From Actinomycetes bacterium (GTDB taxonomy: Bacteria > Actinomycetota > Actinomycetes > Nanopelagicales > Nanopelagicaceae), in contig BJFT01000003.1 in the NCBI GenBank assembly GCA_014190015.1, forward strand, positions 30,190 to 94,189: 64,000 nucleotides of DNA. The letters are read 5' to 3'. Positions 38,316 through 46,669 of the stretch are shown here, piece by piece. Under the pieces are notes generated by a model. That model was not told the origin of the DNA, did not search any database, and saw only the letters and a program-made list of their open reading frames with translations. Numbering within the stretch: the first letter of the stretch is position 1; each line of letters begins with the position of its first letter. Position numbers and translations under genes: made by a program.

Positions 38316-38990
38316 TTAGAGATTCTTTCGAATTGTTGTTTCGAAACCTTCGACGTGATCGCGCATTGCCTTTGCTGCCGCCTTGCCATCATTTGCCGCA
38401 ATTGCTTCAAGGAGCGCGCGGTGCTCGATGATTGCAGCAGAGAGCTCTTCTACTTGATCAAGGGCGAGAAACCAGATTCGAAGTGCGTGGGCATAGTAAT
38501 TATCAAGTGAAGATGCCAAGAAATCATTGTGCGTGCACTCATAAATATGGTGGTGAATTCTTTGGTCGAGTTGAATCAATGTGCGCATCTCTGGCTTGCC
38601 CTTGATTGAATCAATCTCTTTAATCAATTCAAGTGTGATTGCGCGATCAGATTTAGTTGAACGCACCGCGGCTAGTTCTGCGGCTTTGATCTCAAGGACT
38701 GCGCGCACTTCTGAAACCGCAGCTAAGTTTTCGACATCGACATTGGACACAAACATGCCTCGACGTGGGAAAACTTCTACGAGTTTTTCATTTGCCAACA
38801 AACGCAGTGCTTCACGAATTGGTGTGCGACCAAGATTTAACTTCGCCATCAATGTGGCTTCAGAGATTAAGGAGCCTGGTTCTAATTCAAGAGTGATGAT
38901 CTTTGAGCGAATAACTGCATATGCTTCTTCGGCAAGTGAAGTGCCTTCAGGTCCTCTGGTGAGGATCTCTTGGGAGGCGATGCTGCTCAT
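38316..38990 (-). CDS. GntR family (FCD) transcriptional regulator; start probably ATG 38990 rather than 38999
   Basis: wHTH 'LNLGRTPIREALRLLANEKLVEVFPRRGMFV'. Confidence 0.88.
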   Translation of the reverse strand: MSSIASQEILTRGPEGTSLAEEAYAVIRSKIITLELEPGSLISEATLMAKLNLGRTPIREALRLLANEKLVEVFPRRGMFVSNVDVENLAAVSEVRAVLEIKAAELAAVRSTKSDRAITLELIKEIDSIKGKPEMRTLIQLDQRIHHHIYECTHNDFLASSLDNYYAHALRIWFLALDQVEELSAAIIEHRALLEAIAANDGKAAAKAMRDHVEGFETTIRKNL

Positions 38991-38997
38991 ATCCGGC

Positions 38998-39003
38998 ATC
39001 GTA
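38998..39003 (-). promoter_or_regulatory. Candidate -10 (TACGAT) for leaderless gntR
   Basis: TACGAT-N7-ATG on minus strand. Confidence 0.4.
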
Positions 39004-39019
39004 TATCAGTTGTATACGA
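38999..39019. promoter_or_regulatory. Candidate GntR operator TCGTATA-N7-TATACGA
   Basis: Perfect 7-bp inverted repeat directly upstream of and overlapping the gntR promoter. Confidence 0.55.
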
Positions 39020-39031
39020 ATGGATAGGTTC

Positions 39032-39763
39032 CTAGAAGAGGTATTTTACGAAGAGCCAGGCGCTGGCGCCGAGGCCGGTGATCACAACTAAAGCCTTATA
39101 AAACCCCGGGCTCATGCGTGTTGCCCAGCGCCCACCCAAGGTTCCGCCCACTGTCGAACCTGCCAAGAGAGCTATGACGTAGGGCCAGTGAACAAGGCCG
39201 CTGAAGATGTAGATGAAGTTAGAAACAATGCTCGTGCATCCGACAATTAAGTTTTTAGCCGAATTTAAATCCGCACTCTTTCTGCGAGCATCGCGCGCCA
39301 GAACGGCAATCACCATCACGCCTTGGCCTGGTCCGAAATAACCACAGTAAAAACCGCTGGCAGCAATTCCAATGTTTTCTTTGATCTGAAAATTCTTGCC
39401 TTCCTTTGGCTTGACCTTCAGCAACATACTCAGAGTTGCGAACAGGAGTAAAAATGGAACGATTTTTTCAAAAACCTCAACTGGAACATGTGTCAGCGCA
39501 AACGCTCCAACAATCGAAGCCGCAATTGAAATCCAAATCAGATTCGAATACTCACGGAATATTTCTTTAACACGATGCCTTATCGAAATGAGTGCGAAGA
39601 AATTTGCCGGCGTAATTCCAATCGCATTTGTCATTGCAGCGCTCACAGGTGACAAGCCTGTTGCCAAAATAACAGGAAATGAAATAACCGATGCTCCGCC
39701 AGCCATTCCGTTGATAACGCCAACAAGCAAGCCCACTGCTGCGATGGCTATGAAATCAAGCAT
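39032..39763 (-). CDS. TSUP (TauE/SafE) family membrane protein
   Basis: TauE/SafE-like repeats 'GMAGGASVISFPV', 'GGTLGGRWATRMSP'; ATG 39763 preferred over TTG 39769. Confidence 0.85.
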   Translation of the reverse strand: MLDFIAIAAVGLLVGVINGMAGGASVISFPVILATGLSPVSAAMTNAIGITPANFFALISIRHRVKEIFREYSNLIWISIAASIVGAFALTHVPVEVFEKIVPFLLLFATLSMLLKVKPKEGKNFQIKENIGIAASGFYCGYFGPGQGVMVIAVLARDARRKSADLNSAKNLIVGCTSIVSNFIYIFSGLVHWPYVIALLAGSTVGGTLGGRWATRMSPGFYKALVVITGLGASAWLFVKYLF

Positions 39764-39769
39764 CTGCAA

Positions 39770-39775
39770 ACCCTA
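39770..39775 (-). promoter_or_regulatory. Candidate -10 (TAGGGT) for leaderless TSUP gene
   Basis: TAGGGT-N6-ATG on minus strand. Confidence 0.4.
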
Positions 39776-39779
39776 TACT
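39774..39779 (+). promoter_or_regulatory. Candidate -10 (TATACT) for leaderless moaD
   Basis: TATACT-N6-ATG; overlaps opposing -10 by 2 bp. Confidence 0.5.
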
Positions 39780-39785
39780 CGGCAC

Positions 39786-40028
39786 ATGGCTTTCGTACAG
39801 GTCCGACTCTTTGCAGTTGCGCGTGCAAAAGCTGGTACTGAGTTGATTTCATGCCAACCAGGCTCACTTGCATCCATTATTGAATCACTTAAAGCGCACG
39901 GAGAATTAGCCAACGTATTGCCACAATGCTCATACCTTGTAGATGGTCTTGCACCCTCTGATGTAAATCAAAACATTAGCGCTGGAAGCACCATCGATGT
40001 TCTGCCACGTTTTGCAGGTGGTGCCTAA
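39786..40028 (+). CDS. moaD: Molybdopterin synthase small subunit MoaD (true start inside ORF 39396)
   Basis: 80 aa ubiquitin-like fold protein ending ...PRFAGGA; neighbours moaA. Confidence 0.85.
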   Translation: MAFVQVRLFAVARAKAGTELISCQPGSLASIIESLKAHGELANVLPQCSYLVDGLAPSDVNQNISAGSTIDVLPRFAGGA

Positions 40029-41011
40029 CCACCTATAGCTGACATTGGTCGCTGTGGTTGAATAAATTTTGGATCATTAATTCCGTGTCCAGGTAATTTT
40101 CCTGCAACAGTTTTTCTAAAACGTGCAGCAATATCTTCATCACTTGCTCCATTGCGCATAGCTGTGCGCAGGTCCATCTCTTCAAGTGAGAATAAACAAG
40201 AACGAAGTTGTCCATCTGAAGTCAGGCGAAGGCGATCACATGCACCACAAAATGGGCGTGTAACACTGCCAATAATGCCCACTGTTGCTGGTCCGCCATT
40301 AACGAAGAACTCTTCAGCGGGAGATGATCCGCGCCCATCACATGGAGTTAACTCATAACGAGTAGATAAATCTGCGTAGATATCATCTGCTGTCACGAGT
40401 GCTGAACGTTCCCAAATTCCACCGGCGTCCAGAGGCATCTGTTCGATGAAGCGCAGAGCTAAATTATTTGTAAGTGCCCATTCAAGAAGCGCTGGTGCTT
40501 CATCAGCATTAACGCCCTTGAGCAATACTGCATTTATTTTTATGGGATTTATGCCCGCATCCTGTGCGGCTTTGATTCCTGCAAATACATCATCGATTCG
40601 ATCACGATGAGTCATTAACTTAAATCGGTCTTTATCTAATGTATCCAAGCTGATATTGATTCGAGTTAACCCCGCATCAACCAGAGGTTTTGCGACTTTT
40701 TCTAGAGTTAATGCATTTGTAGTCATCGTTAAAGTTGGTGCATTTGTAATTGCGTTGATGCGCGAAACAATTTCAACAATATCTGGGCGAAGAAGCGGCT
40801 CTCCCCCAGTTAAACGCACTTCATTGATTCCTTCTCTTACTGCTATTTCAATAACACGTACTAGTTCATCGGTTGTGAGTTGATGCTCTGAGGGCAACCA
40901 CGCAGCAAAATCATGTGGCATGCAATACGTGCACCGGAGGTTGCAGCGATCTGTAAGGGAAACACGGAGATTGCGATGAACACGGCCATACGAATCAATT
41001 AACGTGTTCAT
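40025..41011 (-). CDS. moaA: GTP 3',8-cyclase MoaA
   Basis: Radical SAM CNLRCTYC, C-terminal CGACDRLRLTSDG and terminal GG. Confidence 0.96.
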   Translation of the reverse strand: MNTLIDSYGRVHRNLRVSLTDRCNLRCTYCMPHDFAAWLPSEHQLTTDELVRVIEIAVREGINEVRLTGGEPLLRPDIVEIVSRINAITNAPTLTMTTNALTLEKVAKPLVDAGLTRINISLDTLDKDRFKLMTHRDRIDDVFAGIKAAQDAGINPIKINAVLLKGVNADEAPALLEWALTNNLALRFIEQMPLDAGGIWERSALVTADDIYADLSTRYELTPCDGRGSSPAEEFFVNGGPATVGIIGSVTRPFCGACDRLRLTSDGQLRSCLFSLEEMDLRTAMRNGASDEDIAARFRKTVAGKLPGHGINDPKFIQPQRPMSAIGG

Positions 41012-41433
41012 GCGAAGTTAACCCACTGATCGCTGCCATCGGTAAATACTTGGTGCTTCCAGATCGGTAATTTTTCTTTCACAGTATTAACGAGAGCACT
41101 GCACGCATCAAATGCTGCTTCTCGATGATCGGCGCTGACTGCGACAGCAAAGGCACACTCACCGATTGCGATATCTCCATAACGATGTGCCACCGCTACA
41201 TCGTTAACTGCATAACGCGCACTTACTTCCGCGACAATCGAAGTCAGCACATCTTGCGCACTTGGATGAATTTCATATGTCAGCGTTGACACATCTTTGC
41301 CGCCATCGTGATTTCGAACATCTCCGCTAAAGCTAACTACCGCGCCAGATTTATCACCGCTAACGAGAGTTGCAAGATGGGCTGCTGAAATAACTTGATC
41401 AGTTACGAAAATTTTATCCATGGTCTTTGCCAC
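41008..41433 (-). CDS. moaE: Molybdopterin synthase catalytic subunit MoaE
   Basis: 'GDVRNHDGG', 'HRYGDIAIGE', 'KEKLPIWKHQ'. Confidence 0.93.
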   Translation of the reverse strand: MAKTMDKIFVTDQVISAAHLATLVSGDKSGAVVSFSGDVRNHDGGKDVSTLTYEIHPSAQDVLTSIVAEVSARYAVNDVAVAHRYGDIAIGECAFAVAVSADHREAAFDACSALVNTVKEKLPIWKHQVFTDGSDQWVNFA

Positions 41434-41899
41434 GCAATTGCTCGTGAATATGTCCGGCTAAGCGCTCGATGATTACTAATCCATCTTTAACAGCCCCGGG
41501 AGATCCAGGCAGATTAATTATCAGCGTTGATGAATTAGTGCCGGCAAGTCCGCGTGATAGATCAGCAGTTGGCACTTTCTCACGTGAAAATGCGCGTAGC
41601 GCTTCAGGGATTCCGGGTAATAATTTTTGTATGTGTGGAGCTGTCGCCTCAGGTGTGACATCCGTAGGAGAAATACCTGTGCCACCAGTTGTGACAATCA
41701 AATCTACGTGAGCAGAGAGCGCTGAAGAGATTGCATCTGATATTTGCTTCACATCATCAGGAACGATTACAACATCGAAGACTTCATAACCCAATTTTTG
41801 CAAACCAGTTTTTAGAATCTCACCACTTGTGTCTTCATAAATTCCAGCCGATGCCCGTGCGCTTGCAGTAATGATTGCAGCTTTCACGGACGCTTCCAC
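41414..41899 (-). CDS. MoaB/Mog family molybdenum cofactor biosynthesis protein
   Basis: 'TTGGTGISPTDVTPEAT' and 'LPGSPGAVKD' motifs. Confidence 0.92.
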   Translation of the reverse strand: MEASVKAAIITASARASAGIYEDTSGEILKTGLQKLGYEVFDVVIVPDDVKQISDAISSALSAHVDLIVTTGGTGISPTDVTPEATAPHIQKLLPGIPEALRAFSREKVPTADLSRGLAGTNSSTLIINLPGSPGAVKDGLVIIERLAGHIHEQLRGKDHG

Positions 41900-42360
41900 G
41901 ATCCGTTTCGCCCACCATCTTTGCTATCTACCTGAACATACGAAATTGCTGCTGATGGATCAACGGCTTTGACCATGTCAATAATTGTTAGAGCAGCAAT
42001 ACTGACAGCAGTCAGTGCTTCCATCTCAACGCCTGTGCGATCTGCAGTCTTTGCCTTTGCAACAATTGCTACCCCTGCACCATCTATTTCGCACTCAACG
42101 GTGACTGAATGAAGTGCAATTGGATGACAGAGCGGAATCAAATCTGGCGTGCGCTTTGCTCCCATAATTCCTGCGATACGCGCAGTTGCTAAAACATCAC
42201 CTTTGGGAACTGTTTTATCTCTAAGCATTGAGATTGCTTCGGCAGAAAGTGAGACATGTCCACTCGCTTCTGCAGTACGTACAGTGACATCGCGATCGCT
42301 GACATCGACCATATGTGATTGACCATCAGCATCTAGATGGGTCAATTTCTTCTCGCTCAT
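41884..42360 (-). CDS. moaC: Cyclic pyranopterin monophosphate synthase MoaC
   Basis: 'GIMGAKRTPDLIPLCHPIAL', 'DRTGVEMEALTAVSIAALTIIDMVKA'. Confidence 0.95.
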   Translation of the reverse strand: MSEKKLTHLDADGQSHMVDVSDRDVTVRTAEASGHVSLSAEAISMLRDKTVPKGDVLATARIAGIMGAKRTPDLIPLCHPIALHSVTVECEIDGAGVAIVAKAKTADRTGVEMEALTAVSIAALTIIDMVKAVDPSAAISYVQVDSKDGGRNGSWKRP

Positions 42361-42902
42361 AATCCCGTAAGTCTAGGGCTGGAGTGGGCACTTATTAAAT
42401 CCTCAGGTGTATCAATATCTATCAGCGCACGAGCATCCACCTGCACTTCATCAATTGCCAGCAACTCACATAGGGCGCGCATTGATTGACCATGCGGGTT
42501 ACCGAGTTTTTCAATGGCAGATAAGAGTGCAACGCGGCGATAGATTCCACATAGTGGTTGCTTAAAGCCATCTGCATCTATGGGCATTGCTGCATCACTT
42601 TTAATTGAAGATAGTAATTGCGAAAATAGTGCGGATCCATAGGGCATATCAACGGCTGCAACTGCGACGAATTCGGTATCAATTTCTTGTAATCCACGAG
42701 CAATACCGGCAACCGGTCCACCTAGTGGCGGTTCTTCAAAGACATCTTTACCGACGATGACTGTCTTTATTTCTTTAGGAATGAAACTAAGCACATGATC
42801 TAAAAGAGTAACGCGGTGCAACAGTGCTGCGGCCTTATCAGAACCAAAACGCTTATTTGTGCCGCCAGATAAAACAATGGCACTCCACGTTTGTGATTTC
42901 AT
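42357..42902 (-). CDS. mobA: Molybdenum cofactor guanylyltransferase MobA
   Basis: 'LSGGTNKRFGSDKA' nucleotidyltransferase motif in Moco operon. Confidence 0.88.
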   Translation of the reverse strand: MKSQTWSAIVLSGGTNKRFGSDKAAALLHRVTLLDHVLSFIPKEIKTVIVGKDVFEEPPLGGPVAGIARGLQEIDTEFVAVAAVDMPYGSALFSQLLSSIKSDAAMPIDADGFKQPLCGIYRRVALLSAIEKLGNPHGQSMRALCELLAIDEVQVDARALIDIDTPEDLISAHSSPRLTGL

Positions 42903-42908
42903 GTGTAA

Positions 42909-42914
42909 ATAATA
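42909..42914 (-). promoter_or_regulatory. Candidate -10 (TATTAT) for leaderless mobA-moa operon
   Basis: TATTAT-N6-ATG, no SD. Confidence 0.55.
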
Positions 42915-42924
42915 GGTGTATAAA

Positions 42925-42982
42925 AATCATCGCCCGCTGCACTCCTACAGAACAGGTAGAAGGAGTGCTGCGGGCGTTGATT
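42925..42982 (-). terminator. Intrinsic terminator of the 43-55 kb catabolic operon
   Basis: GCCCGC-T-GCACTCCT ... AGGAGTGC-T-GCGGGC stem; minus strand continues GATGATTTTTAT. Confidence 0.85.
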
Positions 42983-42993
42983 TGGTATTTAAA

Positions 42994-44001
42994 TTAGTTT
43001 CCTGAGGAGAAGGCGGCATCAAAAGATGCAGCTGGTGGTTCAATCGCACACATCTTGCGAATGAACTCCAGTGATTCAGGTCCACCAATTAAACGATCCA
43101 TTCCAGCGTCTTCCCATTCAACTGAGATTGGACCGTTGTAACCGATTGCATTGAGCATGCGGAAACATGCTTCCCATGGAACGTCACCATGACCAACTGA
43201 CACGAAGTCCCATCCGCGTCGTTGATCTGCCCATGGAAGATGAGAACCTAAACGACCATTGCGACCGTTTAGTTGTTTAACGGACTCTTTGCAGTCCACG
43301 TGATAAATACGATCTTTGAAATCCCACAAGAATCCAACTGGGTCTAGATCTTGCCAAATGAAGTGGCTTGGATCGAAGTTCAAACCAAAAGCTGGACGGT
43401 GCTTGATAGCTTCAAGAGTACGAACTGTTGTCCAGTAATCGTAAGCAATTTCAGATGGATGTACTTCGTGCGCGAACTTAACTCCGACTTCATCAAAGAC
43501 ATCCAGAATTGGATTCCAGCGATCTGCAAAGTCTTGGTAACCAGCATCAATCATTGCTGGTGGTACTGGTGGAAACATTGCAACTGTGTGCCAGATTGAA
43601 GATCCTGTAAAGCCGACAACAACTTTTACGCCGAGCTTCGCAGCTGCGCGCGCAGTGTCTTTCATTTCATTTGCGCAACGTTGACGCACACCTTCTGGAT
43701 CTCCGTCGCCCCATAAGCGTGAAGGCAAGATTCCCTTGTGACGTTCATCGATTGGATGATCGCAGACCGCTTGTCCAACAAGGTGATTTGAGATTGCAAA
43801 TACTTTGAGGTTGTACTTTTTCAATATTGCATGACGACCTTCGATATAACCAGGTTCGTTAAGAGCGCGGTCTACTTCAAAGTGATCGCCCCAACATGCA
43901 ATTTCTAAACCGTCGTATCCCCATGAAGAGGCAAGACGGCACATTTCTTCAAAGGGCAGATCTGCCCATTGACCGGTGAATAGTGTTACTGGACGTGGCA
44001 T
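42994..44001 (-). CDS. Sugar phosphate isomerase/epimerase family TIM-barrel protein
   Basis: AP_endonuc_2-like motifs, '[16 protein letters not shown]', 'SVGHGDVPW'. Confidence 0.87.
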   Translation of the reverse strand: MPRPVTLFTGQWADLPFEEMCRLASSWGYDGLEIACWGDHFEVDRALNEPGYIEGRHAILKKYNLKVFAISNHLVGQAVCDHPIDERHKGILPSRLWGDGDPEGVRQRCANEMKDTARAAAKLGVKVVVGFTGSSIWHTVAMFPPVPPAMIDAGYQDFADRWNPILDVFDEVGVKFAHEVHPSEIAYDYWTTVRTLEAIKHRPAFGLNFDPSHFIWQDLDPVGFLWDFKDRIYHVDCKESVKQLNGRNGRLGSHLPWADQRRGWDFVSVGHGDVPWEACFRMLNAIGYNGPISVEWEDAGMDRLIGGPESLEFIRKMCAIEPPAASFDAAFSSGN

Positions 44002-44013
44002 TTTATTCTCCTT

Positions 44014-45180
44014 CTATTTCACGTTAGTGAGTTGTGATTTATTTTCTGCACTTGCTTCAACCGCATCAAGAACTTGCTGAACGTACAAGCCGTCAGCAAA
44101 CGAAGGAGATGGGTTTGAATTCTTATCAATTGCTACTACGAAGTCATAAACCTCGTGAGTAAATGTGTGTTCGTAACCAATGATGTGTCCTGGTGGCCAC
44201 CATGCTGCAACGTATGGCTGTGCGCCATCTGTGGTCAGAATCTTTCTAAATCCTGCTTCAGATGAAGGTGTTGTGTGATCGTGGAATAACAACTCATTCA
44301 TATCTTCAAAGTTAAAGTACAAACTTCCCTTGGAGCCATTTACTTCGATAGACATCGCATTCTTGCGACCTGCTGCAAAACGAGTGGCTTCAAATGTTCC
44401 GATTGCGCCATTTTCAAAGTTGGCAGTAAATACAGCCGTGTCATCGACAGTTACTTGTCCGCGACCAGAAGATGTACCGGCAGTTAATCCTGTGTAGGCA
44501 GCTGGTAGCGGACGTTCCTTAATGAAAGTTTTTAACTGTCCACTTACAGATGTGATCTTTGAACTTGTGAGGAAGTAAGAGGCATCAATAATGTGTGCTG
44601 CAATATCACCAAGTGCACCAGAGCCTGCAGTTTTCTTATCGAGGCGCCATACCAATGGAAACTCTGGATCAATAATCCAATCTTGTAAGTAATTAGCGCG
44701 CACGTGGAAAATTGTTCCAAGTTTGCCACTGTCAATAAATTGTTTTGCGACAGCCAGCGCTGGAACGCGGCGATAATTAAATGCAACCATTGACTTGGTT
44801 CCATTCTTTGCAGCATCTGCTGCCGCATCTGCCATGGCTTTTGCTTCCTTGCCATTGTTTGCAAGTGGCTTTTCACAAATCACATGCTTGCCTGCTTTTA
44901 GGGCAGCAATTGCAATTTCTTCGTGAGTGTCCCCTGCAGTACAGATATCAATAACATCAATATCGCTTCGGGCGATTACTTTCTTCCAATCAGTTTCTGC
45001 TTCATTCCATCCAAAAGTTACTCGTGCTGCCTCTAGTGCATCTTTGCTGCGACCACAGATAACAGTCATTTCTATTTGTGGGGCATCAAGGAAGAAGTGA
45101 TTAACACTTCTCCATGCATGTGAATGCACTTTTCCCATGAAGCCATAGCCAATCATTGCAACACGCAAAGTTTTTGACAT
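44014..45180 (-). CDS. Gfo/Idh/MocA family oxidoreductase
   Basis: 'MIGYGFMGKVHSHAW' Rossmann motif, 'GKHVICEKPLANN'. Confidence 0.93.
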   Translation of the reverse strand: MSKTLRVAMIGYGFMGKVHSHAWRSVNHFFLDAPQIEMTVICGRSKDALEAARVTFGWNEAETDWKKVIARSDIDVIDICTAGDTHEEIAIAALKAGKHVICEKPLANNGKEAKAMADAAADAAKNGTKSMVAFNYRRVPALAVAKQFIDSGKLGTIFHVRANYLQDWIIDPEFPLVWRLDKKTAGSGALGDIAAHIIDASYFLTSSKITSVSGQLKTFIKERPLPAAYTGLTAGTSSGRGQVTVDDTAVFTANFENGAIGTFEATRFAAGRKNAMSIEVNGSKGSLYFNFEDMNELLFHDHTTPSSEAGFRKILTTDGAQPYVAAWWPPGHIIGYEHTFTHEVYDFVVAIDKNSNPSPSFADGLYVQQVLDAVEASAENKSQLTNVK

Positions 45181-45201
45181 TTTCCTGACCCCTTTTTCTT
45201 T

Positions 45202-45897
45202 TTAGGCGACCCCGAGATATTTGTTTTGAAGTTCCGCACTTGCGCGCAATTCCTTCGATGAAACAGTTGCTTGAATTTCACCATTTGAAAGAATCACGAT
45301 TTCATCGCAGAGAGTGGAAGCAAACTTTAGATTTTGTTCGATGAGCAATACACGCTGACCTTGGGCAACAAGATCACGTAATGAGTTTCCAAGGTGCTCA
45401 ACGATGGCTGGTGCCAAACCTTCTGATGGTTCATCCATTAACAACAATGTTGGATCAGTCATCAGCGCACGTCCGATAGCAAGCATCTGTTGTTCTCCAC
45501 CAGAGAGCATTGCGCCACCATTTTTCTTGCGCTCTGCAAGGCGTGGGAATAGCTCATAAACTTTTTTTGCAGTCCACTTACTTGTGCGCTTTTCAAGAAT
45601 GCGTAGGTGCTCATCTACCGTGAGAGAAGGAAATACGCGACGACCTTGCGGAACATAACCAATTCCTGCCTGTGCAATTTTGGTTGGAGTTAATCCCGTA
45701 AGGGTGACATCACCGTATGTAATCGTTCCGGCCGTAGTTGCGTTTATTCCCATGATGGCTTGAGCAAGAGTGGTTTTACCCATTCCATTTCGGCCCATGA
45801 GTGCAACAGGTTTGTCAGAAACTTTTAGGTTAATGCCGTGCAGCACGCGCACATGACCATATCCAGCTTCTACGCCAGAAATAATAAGGTCACTCAT
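45202..45897 (-). CDS. Branched-chain amino acid-type ABC transporter ATP-binding protein (LivF-like)
   Basis: GRNGMGKTT, LSGGEQQMLAIGRAL. Confidence 0.92.
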   Translation of the reverse strand: MSDLIISGVEAGYGHVRVLHGINLKVSDKPVALMGRNGMGKTTLAQAIMGINATTAGTITYGDVTLTGLTPTKIAQAGIGYVPQGRRVFPSLTVDEHLRILEKRTSKWTAKKVYELFPRLAERKKNGGAMLSGGEQQMLAIGRALMTDPTLLLMDEPSEGLAPAIVEHLGNSLRDLVAQGQRVLLIEQNLKFASTLCDEIVILSNGEIQATVSSKELRASAELQNKYLGVA

Positions 45898-46663
45898 GAT
45901 TGCTCCCTAAGTAAAGATCACGTACAGCAGAACTATTACGAACTTCATCTGGTGAGCCCTGCATAAACATTGTTCCGTCGTGCATCACGATTACATCATC
46001 GGCAACTGCGAGAGCCACTGCCATATCGTGCTCAATCAAAATTAATGTCATGTCTTTGTCTAGGGATTTTAATAAATCTACGAGACGACCGCGCTCCGTT
46101 GGACTGATTCCGGCTGCTGGTTCATCGAGCATTAAAATCTTGGGACGCATAGCTAGTGCCATTGCAACTTCTAACTGTCGAGATTCACCGTGGGAAATAT
46201 CTGAAACCAAAACATCTGCTTTTTTGAGCAGATCTACCTTTTCCAAAATAAATGTGCTCTCGCTATGTAAACGATCAGATTCCGAAGGATTTGCCAGCCA
46301 GCTAATTTTCTTCTCTCCAAGAGCCTGACGAAGAGAAGTGTAAAGATTCTCACGCACTGTAAGACCTTGGAATAATTTTGATGTTTGGAAAGTTCTGGCA
46401 ATACCTAACTTGGCGCGACTGTGGGCTGGTTGCTTAGAAACATCTTGCCCGAAAACCGAAATTGATCCACTGCTAAGTGGATAGACGCCCGTAATTAAAT
46501 TAAAGAGTGTTGATTTACCAGCACCGTTTGTTCCAATAATTGTTAATCGCTTTCCGTGGCTGACATCAAAACTGATGTCAGCCACGGCGCGAATACCACC
46601 AAAGTTACGTGAAACAGCGCTCAATGAAAGAGCGTGAGTGCCGGCTTTAGTGGTTGTAGACAT
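45890..46663 (-). CDS. Branched-chain amino acid-type ABC transporter ATP-binding protein (LivG-like)
   Basis: GTNGAGKSTLFNLITG. Confidence 0.92.
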   Translation of the reverse strand: MSTTTKAGTHALSLSAVSRNFGGIRAVADISFDVSHGKRLTIIGTNGAGKSTLFNLITGVYPLSSGSISVFGQDVSKQPAHSRAKLGIARTFQTSKLFQGLTVRENLYTSLRQALGEKKISWLANPSESDRLHSESTFILEKVDLLKKADVLVSDISHGESRQLEVAMALAMRPKILMLDEPAAGISPTERGRLVDLLKSLDKDMTLILIEHDMAVALAVADDVIVMHDGTMFMQGSPDEVRNSSAVRDLYLGSNHE

Positions 46664-46669
46664 GATTGT

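Noticed and set aside
39396-39785. N-terminal extension of the MoaD ORF
   Set aside because: It is antisense to the TSUP gene; the MoaD-like sequence begins at ATG 39786.
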